From Thiocapsa sp. (GTDB lineage Bacteria > Pseudomonadota > Gammaproteobacteria > Chromatiales > Chromatiaceae), in the NCBI RefSeq assembly GCF_011390875.1, contig NZ_JAABRP010000034.1:1-33876 (forward strand): DNA of 33,876 bases. Direction: 5' to 3'. This document shows positions 28,592 through 33,876 of this stretch, one piece after another. A model generated the notes under the pieces. It saw only the letters and a list, made by a program, of their open reading frames with translations. It ran no database searches and had not been told where the DNA came from. The number at the start of each line of letters is the position of its first letter. Position 1 is the first letter of the stretch. Made by a program: the position numbers and the translations under genes.

Positions 28592-28609
28592 TCGAGCCCG
28601 TGTGTTGCC

Positions 28610-28981
28610 TCAAGGGGATGAGGGCACCGGACGGTCGCGCACCTCCCGTAAGCGCTTCAGCAGGGCGGGCACATCGTCGCGCACGATGCTCCAGAGGGTG
28701 TCGTCGTCGATTCCGAGGTAGCCGTGAATCAACCGGTTGCGTGTGGCGACGATGAGTCGCCAGGGGACATCCGGATTGGCGGCCCGTACAGCCTCGGGGA
28801 TATGGGTCGCGGCCTCACCGATCAGCTCGAGATTGCGCAGCGTAGCGTCGTAGATGAGCTCCTCGCGGACGAAATGGTCCTGATCCAGCCCGGCCGTATA
28901 GGCCAGGACCTTCTCGGAGAATCCGATCATGTCGTCCAGGTAGAAGTCCCATGCGCGGGGCGGGGCAGCGGGATCAGACAC
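28610..28981 (-). CDS. hepT: HepT-like toxin (HEPN/DUF86)
   Basis: 123 residues from GTG 28981, which overlaps the end of the MntA gene by eight bases. It is a DUF86/HEPN protein: WDFYLDDMIGFSEKVLAYTA, then DATLRNLELIGEAATHIPEA and the catalytic RX4HXY motif in TRNRLIHGYLGID. In this family HepT is an RNase-type toxin, and the partner MntA silences it by adding AMP units to the tyrosine of that motif; the tyrosine is present here. The gene is full length and looks intact. It is followed after 18 bp by the broken nuclease-type gene. Confidence 0.88.
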   Translation of the reverse strand: MSDPAAPPRAWDFYLDDMIGFSEKVLAYTAGLDQDHFVREELIYDATLRNLELIGEAATHIPEAVRAANPDVPWRLIVATRNRLIHGYLGIDDDTLWSIVRDDVPALLKRLREVRDRPVPSSP

Positions 28982-29264
28982 GGACTGCCTCGCTCTCGAC
29001 GTAGGGCCGCAGCTCGGGACGTAGGGCCTTTTCCGTGACCAGGTCGACCGGCCGGCCGAGCAAATCCTCCAGATAAAACTGGACGCCAAAATAACGCTCG
29101 GAGGTGGCGGGCCCATCGAAACCGACCAGGATGTCGATGTCGCTGTCTTCCCGGGCTTCGCTCCGGACCGTGGAGCCGAACAATGCGAGTCCGGTCACGC
29201 CGTAGCGGCGGGCGAGATGGGCCTTGTGCTGGCTGAGAAGCTCCAGTGTCCGAGCTTGCTTCAT
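28974..29264 (-). CDS. mntA: MntA-like antitoxin nucleotidyltransferase
   Basis: 96 residues with the minimal nucleotidyltransferase motif GSTVRSEAREDSDIDILVGF (GSx10DxD) and a downstream acidic position in GRPVDLVTEKALRP. It precedes and overlaps the HEPN toxin gene by eight bases, the standard order for MntA-HepT modules. The protein would adenylylate HepT to neutralise it. The ATG at 29264 has no obvious ribosome-binding site, but length and alignment support it. Confidence 0.88.
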   Translation of the reverse strand: MKQARTLELLSQHKAHLARRYGVTGLALFGSTVRSEAREDSDIDILVGFDGPATSERYFGVQFYLEDLLGRPVDLVTEKALRPELRPYVESEAVRV

Positions 29265-29764
29265 GGTGCGTTTGACCTGGTCTGCGAATGTCCGGAAGTT
29301 CGATCAACTCGGGTGAGCCCGGTCAACGTCGGAGATTTGCGGCCGAATCGAGCGGGGCAGCGCCAGTCTAGCATGGGACTTGCGGCTCACGGCCGCACCC
29401 GCGCGAGATGTGCGACATGCCGCGAGGGGTTACAGATCACCAAGTTGCGAGTCTTCTTACCTATGCGACGATGACTGGTCCGGTCGCACGCCCGGCTGAG
29501 CCCGAGCGGAAAGCCGGGACGCGGGACAAGCGGTGCGGCATAAGCGGGCGGACAGCCCGGGAGGGGCACAATTCTCCTGAGTCCGCTTTTCATGGTTCGA
29601 TCCGCGTCTTCGACGCCGTCCTCGGGCCGCTAGGCGACACAACCGGTTGTCCCGATGCCAGGCCGGACTGTCAACAAACAGGATGGATCGGTCACTCGCT
29701 TGCGGTCGATAGGAGACGGCTCCCGGGACCACTGAGTAGCTCGCCGAGAGAACTGCAAGCGGCG
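29265..29764. other. Region without a recognisable gene
   Basis: About 500 bp upstream of the MntA-HepT pair. Open frames on both strands are short, arginine-rich and without family resemblance or ribosome-binding sites. The promoter for the toxin-antitoxin pair must lie here, near 29265-29330, but no clear boxes are visible. Confidence 0.4.
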
Positions 29765-29890
29765 TCAATGCGTCCAGAGCCTTCGACGGCGACAACAACC
29801 GCAACGAGGTGGGCTAGTTCATGCTAGTTAACTACAACCTCGACATCGGCTGGTTCCTGATCTCCGACCCGGTTCTCACCGCCAACTGGC
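29765..29890 (+). pseudogene. Fragment of an outer-membrane transporter-like protein
   Basis: About 40 codons resemble the C-terminal strands of a porin-like 'transporter' family: DGDNNRNEVG, then an in-frame TAG, then FMLVNYNLDIGWFLISDPVL and TANWQADTG. In relatives the position of the TAG is usually glutamine, so a CAG-to-TAG change fits. Homology disappears on both sides. This is a small dead remnant. Confidence 0.45.
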
Positions 29891-29941
29891 AGGCCGACAC
29901 CGGCCATCCGTGCGTCGTTTTCCCCCAGTCGCCGTTGCGGC

Positions 29942-30700
29942 TCAGCAACGGAAGAACCCCCGTCCGCGCAGAAAATCGAGCATGTGCTCGCGCTTCTTGC
30001 CCTGCACGGCATTGGCGGTGGCGGCGGACCAGTCGTCCAGCCGGGCGTTGCTGCCGCGACTGCGATAGTAAGCGGCCATCGTGGCGTCGTAGGCGCCGAT
30101 CTCGGCCGGGTCCGGGTCCCGGTAGCGGTCCTGGTGCAGGATCAGCTCCACCGGCATGCGCGGCTTGACCGCCTGCCCCTTGGCCTGCTCGCTCGGCCAG
30201 CCCAGGCAGAGGCCGAACAGCGGCAACACCCACTGCGGCAGCGCCAGCTCCGCCACGACCACGTCCGGCGCGTTGCGGATGCCCCCGATGAAGACGCCGC
30301 CGAGCCCGACGGACTCCCCCGCCAGCATCAGGTTCTGCGCGAACAGCGCGCAGTCGACGATGGCGGCGAGCGAATGCTCGGCCCAGCCCGCCAGCTCGCC
30401 GCGGCCCTGTGCCCGGCAGGCGTGATCGATGCGGCGCAGATCCGCGCAGCAGACCAGAAACACCGGCGCCTGCTCCACCCAACGCTGACCACCGGCGGCC
30501 TTGGCGATACGCGCCCGCGCCTCGGCCCGGTGTACGCGCACCAGCGAATAGGCTTGGATGAAGCTCGACGAGGCGGCACCTTGGGCGGAAGCGATCAGCC
30601 GCGCCAGCAGTGCATCGTCCACCGGCTCGGCGGTGTAGTCGCGCACCGAGCGATGGGCACGTTGCAGGTCCATGACGGCTGAGGTGGGTTGTTCGGTCAT
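29942..30700 (-). CDS. NfsA-type NADPH nitroreductase
   Basis: 252 residues from ATG 30700; another ATG at 30712 is possible, with a GGGGG run too close to it. The FMN-binding features of NfsA/FRP are clear: LQRAHRSVRDYTAEPVDDAL, QGAASSSFIQAYSLVRV, GLGGVFIGGIRN, LPLFGLCLGWPSEQ, KPRMPVELILHQDRY and the C-terminal ARLDDWS and FLRGRGFF. These enzymes reduce nitroaromatics, quinones or flavins with NADPH. It is divergent from the Old Yellow Enzyme gene at 30799; both are FMN oxidoreductases often induced together by electrophiles. Confidence 0.9.
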   Translation of the reverse strand: MTEQPTSAVMDLQRAHRSVRDYTAEPVDDALLARLIASAQGAASSSFIQAYSLVRVHRAEARARIAKAAGGQRWVEQAPVFLVCCADLRRIDHACRAQGRGELAGWAEHSLAAIVDCALFAQNLMLAGESVGLGGVFIGGIRNAPDVVVAELALPQWVLPLFGLCLGWPSEQAKGQAVKPRMPVELILHQDRYRDPDPAEIGAYDATMAAYYRSRGSNARLDDWSAATANAVQGKKREHMLDFLRGRGFFRC

Positions 30701-30732
30701 GGCTGTATCCATGCCCCCAATGGTCGGATTGC

Positions 30733-30750
30733 CGGGCAATTGCTTGCCCG
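30733..30750. promoter_or_regulatory. Inverted repeat between divergent flavoenzyme genes
   Basis: CGGGCAA and TTGCCCG form perfect 7-bp arms around TTGC, followed by two TGTCCGG direct repeats. The site lies between the nitroreductase and Old Yellow Enzyme starts, so it could be a repressor operator. No regulator gene is adjacent. Confidence 0.35.
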
Positions 30751-30798
30751 ATGCGGAGTTGTCCGGAAACCCTGTCCGGGTAGTTCGACCCGATCCAG

Positions 30799-31863
30799 GT
30801 GGGCGATCTCGCCCTGCCCAACCGCATCGTCATGGCACCGCTGACGCGCAACCGGGCCGTCGGTCTGATGCCGAGCGAGTTGACGGTCACCTACTACCGG
30901 CAGCGCGCAACCGCCGGTCTGATTATCACCGAAGCGACCCAAATCAGCCCCCTGGGCCAGGGCTATCTGGATACTCCCGGCATCTACAGCGCCGAGCAGG
31001 TGGCCGCCTGGCGCAAGGTCACGGATGCGGTGCACGCCGCGGGCGGGCTGATCTTCATGCAACTCTGGCACGTCGGACGTATCTCCCATACCTCGCTGTT
31101 GCCGGACGGCGAGGTCCCCGTCTCCTCGACGAACCGCCGACCCAATGCCATGACGTTTGCGCCCGAGGGATTCGTCGAGGTCTCCGAACCGCGCGCACTG
31201 CGCGACGAGGAGATCCCCGGGCTGATCCAGGACTACCGGCACGCCGCCGAACACGCACGCGCCGCCGGGTTCGACGGGGTCGAAGTCCACGCCGCCAACA
31301 ACTACCTGCTCGAGCAGTTCCTGCGAGACAGCGTCAACGACCGCGCAGGCCCCTATGGCGGCAGCATCGCCAACCGCGTGCGTCTTGTCGTGGAGGTCAT
31401 GCAGGCCGTGGCCGACGCGGTCGGCGCCGGGCGCACCGCGATCCGCCTCAGCCCCATGACCACGTTCAACGACACCCCGCGCGACAGCGATCCACAAGCG
31501 CTTTTCAACCATCTCGTGGATAGACTGGCCCCGCTCGGTCTGGCCTACGTGCACGTCATCCAAGGTGAAACCGGCGGACCCCGCGAACCCGAAGACGCCG
31601 AGCGCCCGTTCGACTACGAGGCCCTGCACGAGCGATTCAAGGGCTGCTGGATGATCAACAACGGCTACGGCAAGGACGACGCGCAACAGGCCCTCGCGGA
31701 GGGTAGGGCCGACCTCGTGGCCTTCGGCCGCCCCTTTATCGCCAACCCCGACCTGGTTCGCCGATTGCGCGAGAATGCACCGCTCAATACGCTGCAGGAA
31801 GACAAGTTGTACGGGGGCGGCGCGGAGGGCTATACCGACTACCCCGGGTTGAGCGATCTTTAG
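30799..31863 (+). CDS. Old Yellow Enzyme family reductase (NemA-like), 5' end altered
   Basis: 354 residues from GTG 30799, an FMN-dependent ene-reductase that uses NAD(P)H on electrophilic alkenes or nitro compounds. Conserved runs are LPNRIVMAPLTRNRA, GLIITEATQISPLGQGY, IFMQLWHVGRISH, GFDGVEVHAANNYLLEQFLRD, the active-site HAANNY (His-Asn pair), NDRAGPYGGSIANR and NGYGKDDAQQAL. Relatives begin ~10 residues earlier with an LFDPIQVGDL-like strand. Here FDPIQ is encoded but directly preceded by an in-frame TAG at 30781-30786, so the usual start is gone. No ribosome-binding site precedes the GTG, so expression is uncertain. It may be an early-stage pseudogene. Confidence 0.85.
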   Translation: MGDLALPNRIVMAPLTRNRAVGLMPSELTVTYYRQRATAGLIITEATQISPLGQGYLDTPGIYSAEQVAAWRKVTDAVHAAGGLIFMQLWHVGRISHTSLLPDGEVPVSSTNRRPNAMTFAPEGFVEVSEPRALRDEEIPGLIQDYRHAAEHARAAGFDGVEVHAANNYLLEQFLRDSVNDRAGPYGGSIANRVRLVVEVMQAVADAVGAGRTAIRLSPMTTFNDTPRDSDPQALFNHLVDRLAPLGLAYVHVIQGETGGPREPEDAERPFDYEALHERFKGCWMINNGYGKDDAQQALAEGRADLVAFGRPFIANPDLVRRLRENAPLNTLQEDKLYGGGAEGYTDYPGLSDL

Positions 31864-32044
31864 TCATGACGCGAGAGACCGGCGACCGGCGTCGATCGTC
31901 GGGCGCAAGCCGGCAGACGTGTGAACGGGACTGTCCAACCGGACGTCGCCGATGGATGCCGATCGGTCCGACAGGATCTCCAGGTCGCGAAACGCCGCGA
32001 TCGTCCTGGAGCGCTAGGACGCCCACCTGCCCCAGTGACGAGCA

Positions 32045-32437
32045 TCATGGCCGGCTTCGGCTCGGCACGCGCGGGCGCCCGAGGCGCCAGCCGACCCACG
32101 CGCGCAGGCCAATGTAGAGCAGGACGCCGACGACGTTTGCGACCAGGTCAAGCCACGAGAACTCGCGATACGGCAGTTGCCACTGCACCAACTCGATGAC
32201 GAGCCCATAGCCCAGCAGCAGCCCCCAGCGCGGCAACTCCCGGTCGCGACCCGGATAGCCGGCGTCCGCCAGTGCAGCCATGACGCAGAAGGCCAGCACG
32301 TGGTTGGCCTTGTCCCACGAGAAACCCCCAGGCTCGGCGAACGGCGCGAACGCAAGCCAGGCCACCACCAGGACGCAACCCCAGAGCGCCAGCTGAAAGC
32401 CTCTCCGAAACACGCCCTCCGGCATGAAGACCAACAT
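32045..32437 (-). CDS. VanZ-like membrane protein
   Basis: 130 residues with four predicted membrane helices (LALWGCVLVVAWLAFAPFAE, ANHVLAFCVMAALADAG, WGLLLGYGLVIELVQWQLPY, DLVANVVGVLLYIGL). The VanZ hallmarks are DKANHVLAF and the polar IELVQ plus SWLDLVANVVG. The role of this family outside glycopeptide resistance is unclear. Its ATG shares one base with the stop of the upstream small gene (TGATG), which fixes the start and indicates translational coupling. Confidence 0.85.
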   Translation of the reverse strand: MLVFMPEGVFRRGFQLALWGCVLVVAWLAFAPFAEPGGFSWDKANHVLAFCVMAALADAGYPGRDRELPRWGLLLGYGLVIELVQWQLPYREFSWLDLVANVVGVLLYIGLRAWVGWRLGRPRVPSRSRP

Positions 32438-32604
32438 CAGGAGAGGTCCACCGAGTGGTATTTCAGTTCGGCCAGGTCGCAGACGGTGTGCGAGCCGATC
32501 GCTTGCAGCGCCGTCTCGCAGTTGCCGCAGCGGGTGAAGCCGCCGCGCGGCTCCAGCGAACAGGTTTCCAGGGGCTCTGCGAGGACATTTTTGGGTTTGG
32601 GCAT
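32437..32604 (-). CDS. Small cysteine-rich protein resembling a shortened DUF2237
   Basis: 55 residues with a GGAG box seven to eight bases before ATG 32604. It begins NVLAEPLETCSLEPRGGF, then TRCGNCETALQAIGSHTVCD, and ends AELKYHSVDLS. The N-terminal half follows the pattern of DUF2237 proteins (NVLG-PLE-CS, CC-TG, GSHTVC), and the last residues resemble their end, but the ~55 residues that normally lie between are absent. It carries four cysteines and one histidine, which could bind metal. The coupled start of the VanZ-like gene shows the frame is used. It is either a genuine short variant or an in-frame deletion product. Confidence 0.6.
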   Translation of the reverse strand: MPKPKNVLAEPLETCSLEPRGGFTRCGNCETALQAIGSHTVCDLAELKYHSVDLS

Positions 32605-32966
32605 GAAAGCGCTCCGGATGGCGTGGTTGTTGTGTGGCTTCCAGGTCCGATAGTCTCTACAGGCACGATCGGACGCAAGACCCTATGGCTCAGGCCCAGT
32701 TGTGGCCGGTGCGACGCTGGGCGGGAGGAATACGAGCGCGACGGCCTCGAAGCCATCCGCCTGTGCCTTGGCGATCGGACCGTCCGATATCTCGGCCGGT
32801 CATTGCGGATGCCGGACCAGGATCCATCGGTAACCAGGCTCCATTGCACGCCGCCTTCGGGCACCCCACCCCGGACCCTGCACGCGCCCCGGCCATCCCG
32901 GATCGCGTGGATGCCGACTGGCCGGTGTAAGCTCGCGCCGTTGCTCACCCGAACCCGGATCTCCCG
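32605..32966. other. Region without a recognisable gene
   Basis: About 360 bp. No reading frame has a recognisable family or ribosome-binding site. It must contain the promoter for the small-gene/VanZ pair on the minus strand and whatever drives the beta-lactamase fragment on the plus strand. Confidence 0.4.
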
Positions 32967-33266
32967 ATGCCACGGCTTCTTCTCTTGCTCACGGCGCTCT
33001 TCATCGCCACACCCGGTCACGCCGAGGACGCCGACCTCGCCGCGCTGTTCGCCGCGTCCGGCGTCGAGGGCACCCTCGTCATCGCCGACCTCGACGGCGA
33101 TCCGGTGCATGTGCACAACGCCCCGCGCGCCGCGCAACGGTTCCCGGCGGCCTCGACCTTCAAGATCTTGAACACCCTCATCGCACTGGAGGAGGGAGTC
33201 GTTGCCGGACCCGATGCCGACGGCCTGAGGACCTCGCGCACGATGCGGACGAACTTGACCTGGTGA
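32967..33266 (+). pseudogene. Class D beta-lactamase, N-terminal fragment
   Basis: The start is well formed: a signal peptide LLLLLTALFIATPGHA-ED, then the OXA-type N-terminal domain (VEGTLVIADLDGDPVHVHN, then AAQRFPAASTFKILNTLIAL) with the serine-lysine active-site motif STFK. Homology ends after about residue 80 (EEGVVAGPDA). The frame stops at 99 codons, against ~250 in complete enzymes, and the SxV and KTG motifs are missing. It cannot be an active beta-lactamase. Confidence 0.75.
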
Positions 33267-33376
33267 TCGACCTCGAGGCAATCCGCAATGCCAGGTTCCG
33301 CCCGGGTGTCGGCACGCTGGCTGCCGCGCCGGCGTTGCCCTCACAACCTGAAATCACGGCGGTCAAGGTCGCTTAG
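33227..33376 (+). pseudogene. Unidentified C-terminal remnant
   Basis: A 49-codon frame without a start codon, reading EDLAHDADELDLVIDLEAIR, then NARFRPGVGTLAAAPALP, and a stop at 33376. It overlaps the end of the beta-lactamase fragment in another frame. It looks like the tail of some other protein joined there by deletion. I do not recognise it. Confidence 0.25.
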
Positions 33377-33384
33377 ACGCCACC

Positions 33385-33876
33385 GTGATTCAGACCGCGC
33401 CCTTACCTCCCGCGGTACCGGCCGAGCCCCTGTCGCCGATCGACGAAGCCATGCTGGACGGCCTGCAACGCGCCGCCTTCGACTATTTCCTCCGGCACAC
33501 CAACCGCGACAACGGCCTCGTGGCGGATACCTCGCGGCCGGGCTCGCACGCGAGCATCGCGGTCGTCGGCTTCGCCCTCTCGGCCTATCCGGTGGGCGTC
33601 GAGCGCGGCTGGATGACCCGCGACGAGGCGCTGCAGCGCAGCCTGGCCGCGCTGCGCTTCTTCCGGGACAGCGACCGGAGCGGCACGCCGGAATCCACCG
33701 GGCGCAATGGCTTTTACTTCCACTTCCTGCATCTGGACCGCGGCACGCGGGCCTGGCGTTGCGAGGTGTCGATGATCGACACCGCACTGCTGCTGGCCGG
33801 CATGCTCACGGCGGCGGCCTATTTCACCGCCGCCACTGCGGACGAGACCGAGCTGCGCGCGCTTGCCGACTGGCTT
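33385..33876 (+). CDS. Glucoamylase-like (GH144-type) protein, partial
   Basis: 164 codons to the right edge, frame open. From GTG 33385 (or ATG 33451) it reads DGLQRAAFDYFLRHTNRDNG, then LVADTSRPGSHASIAVVGFA, then LSAYPVGVERGWMTRDEALQ, NGFYFHFLHLDRGTRAW and SMIDTALLLAGML. This matches the N-terminal (alpha/alpha)6-barrel of the bacterial glucoamylase-like family (COG5368), which includes beta-1,2-glucan-degrading enzymes. There is no signal peptide in the visible part. Most of the protein lies outside the window. Confidence 0.85.
   Translation, partial: MIQTAPLPPAVPAEPLSPIDEAMLDGLQRAAFDYFLRHTNRDNGLVADTSRPGSHASIAVVGFALSAYPVGVERGWMTRDEALQRSLAALRFFRDSDRSGTPESTGRNGFYFHFLHLDRGTRAWRCEVSMIDTALLLAGMLTAAAYFTAATADETELRALADWL

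Overview
This is a GC-rich, gene-dense chromosomal segment from a gammaproteobacterium. The mix of genes (a DsrE-type sulfur-relay fragment, two rhodanese fusions, periplasmic thiol-redox proteins, DUF302, an MNIO/DUF692 enzyme, a periplasmic catalase-peroxidase, Uma2 proteins) would fit a purple sulfur bacterium of the Chromatiaceae. That assignment is inference from gene content and base composition, because the window has no rRNA or other phylogenetic marker apart from a partial priA. I found no tRNA, rRNA, CRISPR array or intact insertion sequence.

Layout. 1-1964 (-): most of priA, running off the left edge. 2020-4025: a symmetrical block in which a sigma-54-dependent response regulator (-) is enclosed by two inverted ~194-bp repeat pairs, each made of an ~87-bp repeat A, an AT-rich spacer and an ~85-bp repeat B. 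4038-7560 (+): an orphan anti-sigma-like DUF3379-type protein, a scar joining a peroxiredoxin tail to a truncated AhpD-like gene, a TVP38-rhodanese fusion and an unknown protein. 7727-11018 (-): a secreted hydrolase, a transsulfuration PLP enzyme, a DsrE fragment and a sterol-desaturase-like membrane protein. 11312-12281 (+): a broken and an intact Uma2 gene. 12400-17095: a periplasmic thiol-redox group (DUF255-DsbD fusion, TlpA, an unknown exported protein) and an ArsR-rhodanese regulator. 17571-20742 (+): the most interesting operon, with ECF sigma factor, receiver-only protein, exported DUF302 protein, MNIO (DUF692) enzyme and DUF2063 partner. 20810-22906: a third copy of repeat A, then a HAMP-GAF histidine kinase. 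22903-25131 (-): an exported KatG, tail to tail with the kinase.

From about 25.2 kb onward the window becomes accessory and scarred. It holds a ribbon-helix-helix regulator with a perfect palindrome upstream, a spermidine-synthase-like protein, a chimera of toxin and antitoxin remnants, an Rpn-nuclease fragment, a frameshifted nuclease-like gene and an intact MntA-HepT toxin-antitoxin pair. These are followed by a porin-like fragment, an NfsA nitroreductase divergent from an Old Yellow Enzyme gene that lost its normal start, a 55-aa cysteine-rich protein coupled to a VanZ-like protein, a truncated class D beta-lactamase and the start of a glucoamylase-like gene.

How the genes may work together. 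The sigma factor, receiver, DUF302, MNIO and DUF2063 genes are co-oriented with overlapping stops and starts, so they are probably one stress or metal/thiol-responsive peptide-modification operon, but no cysteine-rich bufferin precursor is visible. The orphan sigma-54 regulator and the orphan kinase are about 17 kb apart; each is next to the same rare repeat and each lacks an adjacent partner, so they may form one two-component system. The rhodanese, TlpA, DsbD-like, KatG and peroxiredoxin genes suggest a sulfur and redox-stress theme.
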